Positions 52,596 through 61,620 of a DNA stretch of 64,000 nucleotides are shown piece after piece. The position numbers and the translations under genes are program-made. The number at the start of each line of letters is the position of its first letter. Within the stretch, counting starts at the first letter, position 1. This stretch comes from Fodinibius salinus. Lineage in GTDB: Bacteria > Bacteroidota > Rhodothermia > Balneolales > Balneolaceae. The stretch spans positions 124,001 to 188,000 of the forward strand of contig NZ_VNHY01000002.1 of NCBI RefSeq assembly GCF_008124865.1, in the 5' to 3' direction. The notes under the pieces are model-generated. The model saw only the letters and a list, made by a program, of their open reading frames with translations, was not told the DNA's origin and ran no database searches.

Positions 52596-53471
52596 TCAAC
52601 CCTTTCGATAAATGCCATAATCCGGTTCAAAACCGGGTTTGGTGAGACTACAGGGAAAATCCAGATCCAGTAAACGCTTATAAGCATCCGTGGCCACAAA
52701 ATCTTGCTCAAAGATCCCAAAGACAGCGGAACCGCTGCCGGTCATAGAAGCATAAATAGCTCCAAACTCGTACATCTGATCTTTGAGATTTCCTGATACG
52801 TGCACCTGCGGAAAAACAGCCTGTTCCAGATCATTAAACAAAGTATAGCGCCACTCGTCCACAGGCGTTTCAGTAAGCGTTTTTTTGAGATCAAAATCAG
52901 GATCCGGGTCGGGTTGACAGTATTTATAAGCTTCCTTCGTATTACTTGATTCATTTGGAAAGCAAACTAAAATCGGAAGGTGAGGCTGAATATCGAGTTG
53001 CTCTATTTCATGACCAATGCCTTTACCGATGCCGGTCTCTCCTTTGATAAAGAAAGGGACATCAGCCCCAAGATCACGGCTCAGGTCAATAAGCTCATCA
53101 TCGCTAAGCCCCATCTGTTCAATTTTGTTCAGCATCCGCAACGTAAGGGCGGCGTTACTGCTCCCACCACCAAGACCTGCGCCGGTAGGAATACGCTTTT
53201 CTACCCGAATCAAATAATTATGTTTTAGTCCTACATATCGATCAAGGGCGGCCACGGCTTTATTAATAAGGTTACTGCCGTCAGTGGGGATCTCCTCGTC
53301 GCTGAGCTCCAATTTCATCTCCGGAGCCTGCTTCACTTCGAAACGATCGCGCCAGTCTACAAAACAAAACCCGGTCTCTATATGATGGTACCCGGTGGAC
53401 AGCCGTTCCAGTACGTGCAGTCCGAGGTTAATTTTCGCATAAGAATCTGCTATCCAAGTTTCATTACTCAT
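52596..53471 (-). CDS. ispE: 4-diphosphocytidyl-2-C-methyl-D-erythritol kinase
   Basis: A 291-residue GHMP kinase of the MEP isoprenoid pathway. It phosphorylates CDP-ME to CDP-ME 2-phosphate in the cytosol. The N-terminus has DSYAKINLGLHVLERLSTGYHHIETGF (substrate motif), the ATP loop RIPTGAGLGGGSSNAALTLR (residues 91-110), DLGADVPFFIKGETGIGKGIG and the C-terminal MTGSGSAVFGIF. All GHMP motifs are in place at normal length. It stands alone here. The neighbour tRNA nucleotidyltransferase gene on the same strand is 213 bp upstream. Confidence 0.96.
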   Translation of the reverse strand: MSNETWIADSYAKINLGLHVLERLSTGYHHIETGFCFVDWRDRFEVKQAPEMKLELSDEEIPTDGSNLINKAVAALDRYVGLKHNYLIRVEKRIPTGAGLGGGSSNAALTLRMLNKIEQMGLSDDELIDLSRDLGADVPFFIKGETGIGKGIGHEIEQLDIQPHLPILVCFPNESSNTKEAYKYCQPDPDPDFDLKKTLTETPVDEWRYTLFNDLEQAVFPQVHVSGNLKDQMYEFGAIYASMTGSGSAVFGIFEQDFVATDAYKRLLDLDFPCSLTKPGFEPDYGIYRKG

Positions 53472-53684
53472 AACATTCCAACATTTCTAAAATATATTAC
53501 AGACTTACTTATCGAGCCCTGAAATCGATACTAAAACAAACTCAGCGTTTCGTTCAGGATAATACAGGTTGTCCCATACTATAGTAATCAACATTAGAAA
53601 ACTAACATATGGTCAGCTATAGTAAATATTCATCTACGCAGCCAACTAATTTTGTTTACTTGTAAGCTTCCCAACAAATAACCA

Positions 53685-55097
53685 TTAATTAACATACTCA
53701 TCTTTAATTTCCATCATATAATCGAAAGCGGCATCATGCTCGTTGGGAATTTTTCCATCTAAAATAGCTTCTTTGATAGCATCTTTGATGTCCCCGATTA
53801 CCGGACCTGGGTCAATGTCTAGGGCATCCATTATCTCATCGCCACTCACAGGGTTCGTCCAGTTACGGATGCGATCTTTCTTTTCAACCTTTTTAATCTT
53901 CTCTTCTACGTGGTCAAAATTTTGGTTGTACCGCTTCACCTTGTAATCATTTTTGCTGGTAATATCGGCACGGCATAACATCATCAAATCGTCAATATCA
54001 TTTCCTGCTTCATAAATGAGCCGCCGTACGGCACTGTCCGTTACTTCATCCGATACCAACGCAATGGGACGTAGGTGCAGACGCACCAACTTACGAACAT
54101 ATCGCATCCGTTCATCCAGCGGTAGCCCTAATCGTCGAAAGATAGATTCTACCCAGCTGGCACCCAGCGCATCGTGCCCGTGGAATGTCCAGCCGGTTCC
54201 TTCTTTAAACTTCTGCGTTGCAGGCTTGGCAATATCGTGCATAATCGCTGCCCAACGCAGCCACAGATCTCCACCCATTTCGGCCACATTATCGAGCACT
54301 TTTAACGTATGCCAAAAATTATCTTTGTGGCGTACCCCGCGCACTTCGCGCACGCCGTGAAGCTTCACTAATTCCGGGAAAAAGTGGTGCAATATTCCTG
54401 TTTTAAATAAGTGGCTAAAACCAATGGAAGGCTTCGGTGACATTACAATTTTATTGAGCTCTTCGATAATCCGCTCTTTGGATATGATAGTGATGCGTTC
54501 GGCCATCTCTTCAATGCCTTTATACGTTTCGGGAGCAATATCGAACTGCAGCTCCGTAGCAAAACGGATCGCACGCATCATCCGCAGGGGATCGTCATCA
54601 AACGTCTGTCCCGGGTCTACAGGCGTTCGAATGAGCTGCTTCTTCAAATCCTGAATACCCTCAAAAGGATCTATTAACTCACCAAAATTGTCTTCATTGA
54701 GCGACCACGAGAGAGCATTAATCGTAAAATCGCGCCGGAGCTGATCCTCTTCGAGCGTGCCATCCTCTACGACGGGCTTGCGCGAATCACGATTATAACT
54801 CTCCTTGCGCGCACCTACAAATTCCAAATCCATATTTTCGTGTTTGATATGCGCGGTCCCAAACTGTTTAAAAACCGACAGGTTATCAGCATCGAGCCGA
54901 TCAGCAATCTCTTTGGCAAGCGTAATACCGGATCCAACCGTTACAAAATCAATATCCAGCTCATCAGCATCTTTGGTCCGATTAAGATAAAAATCACGTA
55001 CATAGCCTCCCACTACATACACTGGTTGTTCTACCGCTGCACCGGCAGCAGAAATAACGTTGAATACTTCTTTATGTTTGGGACTAATATCTTCCAC
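53685..55097 (-). CDS. CCA-adding-type tRNA nucleotidyltransferase / poly(A) polymerase-head HD protein
   Basis: A 470-residue protein. The nucleotidyltransferase head has VYVVGGYVRDFYLN (residues about 25-38) and the catalytic DELDIDFVTVG pair of Asp, then RRDFTINALSWSLNEDNFGELIDPFEGIQDL and the RNA-binding DDPLRMMRAIRFATELQFDI. An HD domain follows with WAAIMHDIAKPATQ. This order fits bacterial CCA tRNA nucleotidyltransferase type that also carries HD phosphohydrolase. Bacteroidota members usually add CCA to tRNA 3' ends. Specificity for CCA rather than only A or CC cannot be read here. Cytosolic. Confidence 0.9.
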   Translation of the reverse strand: MEDISPKHKEVFNVISAAGAAVEQPVYVVGGYVRDFYLNRTKDADELDIDFVTVGSGITLAKEIADRLDADNLSVFKQFGTAHIKHENMDLEFVGARKESYNRDSRKPVVEDGTLEEDQLRRDFTINALSWSLNEDNFGELIDPFEGIQDLKKQLIRTPVDPGQTFDDDPLRMMRAIRFATELQFDIAPETYKGIEEMAERITIISKERIIEELNKIVMSPKPSIGFSHLFKTGILHHFFPELVKLHGVREVRGVRHKDNFWHTLKVLDNVAEMGGDLWLRWAAIMHDIAKPATQKFKEGTGWTFHGHDALGASWVESIFRRLGLPLDERMRYVRKLVRLHLRPIALVSDEVTDSAVRRLIYEAGNDIDDLMMLCRADITSKNDYKVKRYNQNFDHVEEKIKKVEKKDRIRNWTNPVSGDEIMDALDIDPGPVIGDIKDAIKEAILDGKIPNEHDAAFDYMMEIKDEYVN

Positions 55098-55259
55098 GAT
55101 TGCAATCTTTCTTTTTTGGTCACAAAAACATCAAAATTAGATTTTTGTGTTTTGTGATTTAGTGGCCATTAAAACGAGCATAAAAATAAGAACTAATACG
55201 CTTGCTTTCAGATATTCTTTCTCTCATCTTTAAGCCACTCTTTCATTAGCTATTTATGT

Positions 55260-56192
55260 GTGAAATTATCATCCGCCAAAACAGCACTTCGTATCAGCTT
55301 GGGGGTATCTGTCATTTCGCTGATCCTAAAACTCAGCGGCTTCTGGATTACCAGTGCTACCACGGCTCTTTCTGATGCAGCCGAATCTGTCATTCACCTG
55401 CTTGCTGTCGGTTTCGTCTATTATGGATTGTCGCTAAGCGCTAAACCGGCCGACGACAAACATCTGTACGGACATGAGCGCGTGGAATTTCTATCCGTTG
55501 GAATTGAAGGTACAGTCATAATACTGGCCGGCATCACCATCATTTACCAGTCAATAGAAAACTATCTGTACGGTTATCAGCTACAGCAACTGCTCAACGG
55601 CGTTTATCTCATTGGTGGGGCCGGTATTATTAACTTAATTCTGGGCAATTATTTGCTCAAGGTCGGGAGACGCGAAGAGAATATGATGGTCATAAGCAAT
55701 GGCAGGCATACCCTTACAGATGTATGGACAAGTGCCGGAGCTGTTGCTACACTGTTGATCATCAAGTTTACAAATTTTGAAGTTCTAGACTCTGCTGTAG
55801 CCCTGCTGCTAGCCGGATACATCATGTATGAGGGGGTTAAACTGCTTAAATATTCGGTAGACGGCCTGATGGATTCGCGCGATCCCAAAGTGGATGCCGC
55901 TATTCGCGAGGAGCTCTCCGGCGACCTGCCCGGCGATATGATCAATGTGCATAATTTGCGCCACCGTACCACTGGAAATACTACCTGGATTGAACTCCAT
56001 ACGGTATCGAAGGCAGATGTAAATCTTAAAAAAGCGCACGACGATGCCACAGTGCTCGAAAAAAGGCTCATCAATGCTATTAAAGGTGATGTGATTGTTA
56101 CTATCCATCTGGAACCAGAGGGACATCACGAGGAAATGCATGACCAGCTAAGGGATGCAGACCAAAATCGCCCGCTTGAGGATTTTATATAA
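55260..56192 (+). CDS. Cation diffusion facilitator (CDF) metal efflux transporter
   Basis: A 310-residue inner-membrane antiporter. Start is the GTG at 55260, since no in-frame ATG fits. It has six helices, with metal-site residues in TTALSDAAESVIHLLAVG (residues about 37-54) and HTLTDVWTSAGAVATLL (His-xxx-Asp, about 158). HLYGHERVEFLSVGIEGTVII is the standard loop. A cytosolic C-terminal domain carries MDSRDPKVDAAIREELSG and VHNLRHRTTGNTTWIELH. Zinc is the commonest substrate; cobalt, iron or manganese are possible. It is convergent with the sugar nucleotidyltransferase gene, with a palindromic element between them. Confidence 0.92.
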   Translation: MKLSSAKTALRISLGVSVISLILKLSGFWITSATTALSDAAESVIHLLAVGFVYYGLSLSAKPADDKHLYGHERVEFLSVGIEGTVIILAGITIIYQSIENYLYGYQLQQLLNGVYLIGGAGIINLILGNYLLKVGRREENMMVISNGRHTLTDVWTSAGAVATLLIIKFTNFEVLDSAVALLLAGYIMYEGVKLLKYSVDGLMDSRDPKVDAAIREELSGDLPGDMINVHNLRHRTTGNTTWIELHTVSKADVNLKKAHDDATVLEKRLINAIKGDVIVTIHLEPEGHHEEMHDQLRDADQNRPLEDFI

Positions 56193-56264
56193 GATAGTAA
56201 CCTACCATTGCTTTACATTACATTTATCCATCTGTATCCGGTACTCTGCTCCACAAGCAAGGTA

Positions 56265-56293
56265 CTCCTTCCACAGCAAAGCAGTGGAAGGAG
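56265..56293. repeat. Inverted-repeat hairpin between convergent genes
   Basis: A perfect 10-bp stem (CTCCTTCCAC / GTGGAAGGAG) with a 9-nt loop, AGCAAAGCA. An outer pair CCTACC (56201-56206) and GGTAGG (56298-56303) extends the symmetry over about 100 bp. It has REP/MITE character and may act as a bidirectional terminator between the CDF and nucleotidyltransferase genes. Confidence 0.6.
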
Positions 56294-56318
56294 ATTAGGT
56301 AGGTCACTAGCCCAAAAA

Positions 56319-57326
56319 CTATATCTCTACGCCAATTTTTGAGTGATCACCAACATGAATCTCTTGGTCAACATCTTTCAGCTCAGTGTATCGGCCGATA
56401 GTTGAATTCTCAATATTACAACCTTCTAGTGTAGCATGCTCTTGGACAAGGCTGTTTTTGATTGTGCATTTCGTCATCTGAGTCCCTTCGTCAATGCTTA
56501 CATGGGGACCTATAATACAGTTTTCAAGTTCTACATCATCCCCGATATATACCGGCGGAATGATTTTAGTGTCTGTAAAACGATCTCCCTCCACCTCTTC
56601 GTATTCTTTCTCAACTACCTTGCCTGATGTTTCCAACCAGGCTGGCAATGTTCCACAATCCATCCATTCATCAACGGTCGCCTTGCGAAACACTTTGTCA
56701 TCTTTGAGCAGGCGGTCCAGGGCATCAGTAAGCTGAAACTCTCCCCCGTGCCCGCGCACATCATGCTCCAACAGATATTCAATTTCTTTTTTCAGCTGCT
56801 CGCCTTCTTTAAAATAATATACGCCTATAATTGCCAGATTTGAGATTGGGTTGTCTGGCTTTTCCACAAAATCAGTAATTTGGTCCTCTTCTTCGACAGC
56901 CACACCAAATCGCGAGGGATCATCAACTTCTTTCAACCAAACTACACTGTCGGCATCTTCGATGGATACTGAGCCTTCCATATCAAAAATAGTATCCGCA
57001 AAAACAATAATGCATTCACCACTAAGATCCTCTTCGGCACAATACACGGCATGGGCCGTACCCTCAGCACTCTCTTGAACCCGGAAAGTCGCTCTAGCAT
57101 TCTGGCGCTCACTCATGGCACTCAACGCATCCTTGATATCCTGGCCAAAATCAGGTCCCAGTATAAATACGATCTCATCAATATTGCGATCTAAAGTACG
57201 CGCAAAAGTCTCTACGATGCGTTCCACAATCATCTTTCCTGCTACGGGTAACAACGGCTTGGGAACGGTATGCGAATGGGGCCGAACTCTTGTTCCACGG
57301 CCTGCCATTGGTATTATTAATTTCAT
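56319..57326 (-). CDS. Sugar-1-phosphate nucleotidylyltransferase with left-handed beta-helix C-terminus
   Basis: A 335-residue protein. The N-terminal NTP-transferase domain starts IIPMAGRGTRVRPHSHTVPKPLLPVAGK (nucleotide loop plus catalytic Lys), then FADTIFDMEGSVSIEDAD, FVEKPDNPISNLAIIGVYYF and GHGGEFQLTDALD. The C-terminal part (about 265-335) has hexapeptide-type turns (VYIGDDVELENCIIGPHVSID, TMTKCTIKNSLVQ). It makes an NDP-sugar from a sugar-1-phosphate, similar to glucose-1-phosphate thymidylyl- or UTP-transferases. The sugar and base are not certain. It sits alone, divergent from the MurF-like gene, and may feed the cell envelope. Confidence 0.87.
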   Translation of the reverse strand: MKLIIPMAGRGTRVRPHSHTVPKPLLPVAGKMIVERIVETFARTLDRNIDEIVFILGPDFGQDIKDALSAMSERQNARATFRVQESAEGTAHAVYCAEEDLSGECIIVFADTIFDMEGSVSIEDADSVVWLKEVDDPSRFGVAVEEEDQITDFVEKPDNPISNLAIIGVYYFKEGEQLKKEIEYLLEHDVRGHGGEFQLTDALDRLLKDDKVFRKATVDEWMDCGTLPAWLETSGKVVEKEYEEVEGDRFTDTKIIPPVYIGDDVELENCIIGPHVSIDEGTQMTKCTIKNSLVQEHATLEGCNIENSTIGRYTELKDVDQEIHVGDHSKIGVEI

Positions 57327-57443
57327 ATATTTGAATCGATTAGGATGATAAATTATCTATTTTTGTTAGTCATTAATATAACGGATGTTCCGTACTTTAG
57401 CGACCATTTAAGCATTGAAATCTCATAACATAACTCCTTACAG

Positions 57444-59117
57444 TTGAGCTGGTATTTACAACTTATTGATATTCTTCTTCTCGGATTTGTCCTCGTCATG
57501 ACCCGCCACTTGTTGCTCAGGGGACGTTACTTTTTGCACATTTTCCAACAAAACGGTTATAAGCTGGGGGAGTATCGAGACTGGCTTATTGAACACTTTT
57601 TCAGGCGTGTCATCACAGCTGAACATATTTTGTTCAACATTGTGATTGCCGCCATGATTGTTCTGCTTTCGAACACTCTTACCGGCAGCAGCGCTGTTAT
57701 CATTCTTTCTGCATTTGCCGCTTTCTGGTTTGTACCTTTTAACTATTATGCCAGTGACAACTCCAAGAAACCACTCGCCTTTACCCCGCGGATGATCCGG
57801 CTGACTATCCCATTTGCCCTTCTGGCTCTATTGCTGCCTTCCTTTGTAACATACTTTTCATATACCGGACACATTCCATTTACTAATCTTCAATTTCAAA
57901 CTTCCATTTTATACTCAGCCGACATTTATCTGCTGGCATTCGGATGGATTGTAGCTGATGCGCTTGTCCCGTTTTTTATTTTCTTGGCAGCATTCATCAC
58001 CAAGCCTTACGAAAATTACGTGCATCGCTATTTTATCAGACAAGCCCAAAATAAGCTGGTCCAAATGCCCGATCTCACCGTCATTGCCATCACCGGCAGC
58101 TATGGCAAAACGAGTACAAAGTTTATGATTCGGGATCTACTCAGCGAGCGCTATTCCGTCTGTGCCACACCCGGCAGCTATAACACCCCCATGGGCATCT
58201 GCAAAGTTATAAACAATGATTTAACCGCCCGTCACCAAGTGCTAGTGCTTGAAATGGGGGCTCGCTACGAAGGCAATATAGACGAGCTTTGTGATATTGC
58301 CGAACCTGACATTTCGGTGGTGACCAATGTAGGCATTGCCCATCTCGAAACTTTCGGCTCTCAGGATGCTATCGCCCGCACGAAATCTACACTGGTAAAA
58401 CGTGCCAAATCAAATGGTACTGCCATCCTGAATGGAGATGACCAGCGCGTGGCCAAGATGGCTAACTTACGCGATGATATAGAATTTATTACGACGGGAT
58501 TGCAAAATGGAGATATTCGGGGAACTAATATTCAATACAGTTCTGAGGGCATGCAGTTTACGGTGTCTTTAGATAATAATTCCAAGCTATTTACTATGCA
58601 GCTGCTTGGCACTCACAACGTGCAAAATATGCTGCTGGCTGTGGGCGTGGGGCAAGCCCTGGACTTGCGACTCAGTACAATGTCAGCTGCAGCAAAACGC
58701 ATTGAACCGGTCGAGCACCGGCTGGAGCTTAAAAATAAAGGGTCCCTGACTATCATTGATGATGCCTTTAACGCCAATCCCATTGGCGCAAAAAATGCCG
58801 TCAATACACTAGCTAAGTTCAACAGCGGCCGACGTATCATCATAACGCCAGGTATGATTGAACTGGGTGATCTGCAGGATAAAAAGAATCGGGAGTTCGG
58901 CCAGCAAATCGGTCAAGCCGGGCTCGATCTCGTCATTCTTGTGGGCACTAGCCAAACCGAGGCAATACGAAAGGGCATTGCATCCACAGAATTTGATATG
59001 GGGAAGGTACACACCGTGCAAAGCCTGGATGAGGCTAACCGTTTAATGCAAGATACTGCTGAAGATGGAGATGTAGTGCTCTACGAAAATGATCTACCCG
59101 ACAGCTTTGATGAGTAA
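57444..59117 (+). CDS. Membrane-anchored MurF-like Mur ligase
   Basis: A 557-residue protein with about 200 N-terminal residues of membrane helices (about 5-22, 60-78, 84-102, 118-137, 155-190), then a full Mur ligase. ATP loop AITGSYGKTSTK (215-226), LEMGARYEGNIDELCD (Glu near 270), NVGIAHLETFG (His near 300), RTKSTLV (carbamylated-Lys position, Lys near 314), NGDD, and C-terminal IIDDAFNANPIGAKNAV. MurF adds D-Ala-D-Ala to UDP-MurNAc-tripeptide, and this could be that enzyme or a paralogue. An in-frame TAA at 57426 excludes an upstream ATG, so the start is TTG 57444, or Met 20 with loss of TM1. Confidence 0.85.
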   Translation: MSWYLQLIDILLLGFVLVMTRHLLLRGRYFLHIFQQNGYKLGEYRDWLIEHFFRRVITAEHILFNIVIAAMIVLLSNTLTGSSAVIILSAFAAFWFVPFNYYASDNSKKPLAFTPRMIRLTIPFALLALLLPSFVTYFSYTGHIPFTNLQFQTSILYSADIYLLAFGWIVADALVPFFIFLAAFITKPYENYVHRYFIRQAQNKLVQMPDLTVIAITGSYGKTSTKFMIRDLLSERYSVCATPGSYNTPMGICKVINNDLTARHQVLVLEMGARYEGNIDELCDIAEPDISVVTNVGIAHLETFGSQDAIARTKSTLVKRAKSNGTAILNGDDQRVAKMANLRDDIEFITTGLQNGDIRGTNIQYSSEGMQFTVSLDNNSKLFTMQLLGTHNVQNMLLAVGVGQALDLRLSTMSAAAKRIEPVEHRLELKNKGSLTIIDDAFNANPIGAKNAVNTLAKFNSGRRIIITPGMIELGDLQDKKNREFGQQIGQAGLDLVILVGTSQTEAIRKGIASTEFDMGKVHTVQSLDEANRLMQDTAEDGDVVLYENDLPDSFDE

Positions 59118-59166
59118 ATATTAATTGCTGTAAACTAACCACCTCACTTTTTTCGAATATCACCTT

Positions 59167-60525
59167 TTATCCCGCCATCACTTCTTCGATATCGGCACGC
59201 TCTTTGGGTACCGTCGTCAGGTTTTCGTGGCCGTTTTCCGTGATAATTAAATTATCTTCTATGCGGATACCACCAAAATCCATCAGGTCCTGCAGCTTAG
59301 ATCCATTAAGAAATTTTGAAGCTTTTTCATCTTCAAGCGCTGGCTGTAGCAAGGCAGGAACAAAATAGAGTCCCGGCTCAATGGTAAGCACCATGCCCGG
59401 CTGCAACGTTCGACGCATCCGCAAATACTTAATACCCGGCCGCTCGATACGCTCTACGCCCTTCGGATACCCACCCACATCGTGGGTGTCGAGACCTAGA
59501 AAATGACCCAGCCCATGCGGAAAGAACAAAGCAAAGATATCTTCCTCCATCATATCGTCAATAGATCCCTGCACAATGTCGGCATCTTTGAGTCCCTGCA
59601 TGATGATTCGCGCCGCAAGCATATGCAGATCCTCCATTTTCGCATCGGGTACTGAGGATTCTATAACCTGCTTTTGCGCTTCAAGCACGGCTTCATACAT
59701 AGCAGCCTGCGTGCTCGAAAATTCACCATTTGCAGGATACGTCCGCGTAAAATCAGAGGCATAGCCGTTACATTCAAAGCCGGCATCAATCAGAAAGAGA
59801 TCCCCGTCATGAATAGGACGATTATTTTCGACATAGTGCAGGATAGCACTATTTTTCCCAGATGCAAAAATTCCGTTGTAGGCATCCTGCGTTAACCCAT
59901 TTTCAATTTGGTGATAATCAAACACGGCTTTCATCTGGTGCTCAAACTTGCCCGGTTCTAGGGCATTAAGCACTGCCTTGTGAGCAATGTTGTTCACACG
60001 AGCGGCCTCCCGTATTTGATCCAGCTCCCAGTCGGTCTTGAACACGCGACAATGGGTGATAGCATTTTCAAGTGCATCTAAATCAATAGGCGTCTTGCGA
60101 TCAAACTCTTCAATAAACTCGGCCTGCTTTTCATTGATACAGTATATCGTTTCCGGATTTAACTCATCAAGCACTTTAGGCAATGCCCCTTCATAATGTA
60201 AGTGATCCGGCTGATATTCATCCTGCAGCTCATCTTTAGATTTAACAATCCCATGCCAAACCGCATACTGTGCACTCCGATCAGGCGCAAATAAATGGTA
60301 TTCTTGGGTTTGCAGGTCTAAAATAAGATGAAAATCGGGTTCATTTACACCGGTCAAATACCAGAAGTTCGACTCCTGCCTAAAAGGAAACTCATAATCG
60401 GTATCATACCGATACATGAGCTCAGCTCCCTTCATATAAACAATTTCAGATTTATCATCGTCAAGCAGAGAAAAGAGTTTTTCGCGGTGTAAATGATGCA
60501 TACTAACGGATTGGTTGAAATTCAA
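59167..60525 (-). CDS. Aminopeptidase P family Xaa-Pro peptidase (M24)
   Basis: A 452-residue dimetal peptidase that removes an N-terminal residue before proline. The N-terminal domain (DDDKSEIVYMKGAELMYRYD, SNFWYLTGVNEPDF) is the AMP_N part. The pita-bread domain has the metal ligands in LIDAGFECNGYASDFTRTYP (two Asp), FPHGLGHFLGLDTHDVGG (His), LTIEPGLYF (Glu) and GGIRIEDNLII (Glu). Length and order are those of PepP/aminopeptidase P. It is convergent with the MurF-like gene, with only about 50 bp between stop codons, and cytosolic. Confidence 0.95.
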   Translation of the reverse strand: MNFNQSVSMHHLHREKLFSLLDDDKSEIVYMKGAELMYRYDTDYEFPFRQESNFWYLTGVNEPDFHLILDLQTQEYHLFAPDRSAQYAVWHGIVKSKDELQDEYQPDHLHYEGALPKVLDELNPETIYCINEKQAEFIEEFDRKTPIDLDALENAITHCRVFKTDWELDQIREAARVNNIAHKAVLNALEPGKFEHQMKAVFDYHQIENGLTQDAYNGIFASGKNSAILHYVENNRPIHDGDLFLIDAGFECNGYASDFTRTYPANGEFSSTQAAMYEAVLEAQKQVIESSVPDAKMEDLHMLAARIIMQGLKDADIVQGSIDDMMEEDIFALFFPHGLGHFLGLDTHDVGGYPKGVERIERPGIKYLRMRRTLQPGMVLTIEPGLYFVPALLQPALEDEKASKFLNGSKLQDLMDFGGIRIEDNLIITENGHENLTTVPKERADIEEVMAG

Positions 60526-60577
60526 TGAATGAAACTTACGGTAAATTTGATACCTACGAAACTAAAATGGCATCTTG

Positions 60578-61501
60578 TTATTCTACATGTTTCTCAAAAA
60601 TAGCATTCGCTTGTTCCATAATTACTTCCGGTGAATTTTTTTCCTGAAGATTCCAGTGCTTGCCAAGATCAAATGTTCGGATACCGGACTTATCATACAA
60701 GCTACTATTTCCCTTCTTATCATCAAATAGCAGACCCAAATTAATTTCAAGAACGGCCTTATTCTCATCATCTTTATTAAAAATGATAATCATCCGATTA
60801 CCCCCGTAAGCTGTCTGCAGTGTGGTAACGGCCAATCGCTTATTATCAGACAATGAGCCAATGCGATAATAATGACTTAGTTCAACATCAGACGGACCCT
60901 GTCCGAAAGACAAAAACTGTATGGCATTTTCTTCTTCAGGGAAACACAACCCATCCAAGGTTTTTGTAAGCCAGGTTCTCAATTCGGGCGATGCTTTTTT
61001 GCCCGCAAATCCTCGGTCACACCAGTATTTGAAATCACATTCCAGAGTATTAACCTCATTCGTTGAAAGAGCCGGCACCTCTTCACGATCTATAGCCTTC
61101 GGTTTAGCATCCTCAATAACATACCAATAATCACTGCGGCCATTAGTCATTAGCAAGTAGGGAGCATTTACCTTTTGATTGTATCGGGCCAACTGTTCGG
61201 CAGTCTTCTCTGATATAGGTACATGCTCTGCTTTACATTCAACCAAGAGCTTAGGTTCAAAGTCCTGATTGTAGCAAATTATATCAGTTCGCATTTCTTT
61301 ATCAGCCATCTCACCGATAGACTCTTCGGTAGAAATACGGTGCTTTGACCAGCCGGCTTGCATTAGATGTTCAATGACCCGTAATCTCACACGTTCTTCT
61401 GGACGATTTTTAAGGGCCTTTTTTTGGATGGGATTCCATAACTTTTTTGCACGATCACGCCACACCACACGTGGAAAGATATGTTCCGCAATGCTAGACA
61501 T
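60578..61501 (-). CDS. Orphan protein with HsdR-N-terminal/PD-(D/E)XK nuclease-like domain
   Basis: A 307-residue protein. Residues about 35-130 look like the type-I restriction HsdR N-terminal nuclease domain: VIEHLMQAGWSKHRISTEE, then the PD-(D/E)XK triad Asp73 (RTDIICY), Glu88 and Lys90 (LLVECKAEHV) and QLARYNQKVNAPYLLMTNGRSDY. No helicase motor or HsdM/HsdS genes are near. The C-terminal half (FGQGPSDVELSHYYRIGSLSD, LAVTTLQTAYGGNRMIIIFN) is not recognised. Such orphans are common in Bacteroidota, and their role is unknown. It follows yidC by 119 bp, with a REP-like hairpin between. Confidence 0.8.
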   Translation of the reverse strand: MSSIAEHIFPRVVWRDRAKKLWNPIQKKALKNRPEERVRLRVIEHLMQAGWSKHRISTEESIGEMADKEMRTDIICYNQDFEPKLLVECKAEHVPISEKTAEQLARYNQKVNAPYLLMTNGRSDYWYVIEDAKPKAIDREEVPALSTNEVNTLECDFKYWCDRGFAGKKASPELRTWLTKTLDGLCFPEEENAIQFLSFGQGPSDVELSHYYRIGSLSDNKRLAVTTLQTAYGGNRMIIIFNKDDENKAVLEINLGLLFDDKKGNSSLYDKSGIRTFDLGKHWNLQEKNSPEVIMEQANAIFEKHVE

Positions 61502-61536
61502 TACAGTAATTATGACCTGGCAGTTTATTTAAAGGT

Positions 61537-61563
61537 TTGGCGCAAGCGAGACGCTTACGCCAA
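61537..61563. repeat. REP-like hairpin between yidC and the nuclease-like gene
   Basis: Arms TTGGCGCAAGCG and CGCTTACGCCAA pair at 11 of 12 positions with a 3-nt AGA loop. GC content is much higher than the surroundings. The form is like REP palindromes moved by RAYT/IS200-type transposases. It may also attenuate or stabilise the yidC transcript. Confidence 0.65.
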
Positions 61564-61620
61564 CATACAATATAGTTCTGTAAAAACCCGTTCGATCGAA
61601 AGTTATCTGCGTCCTATAAA

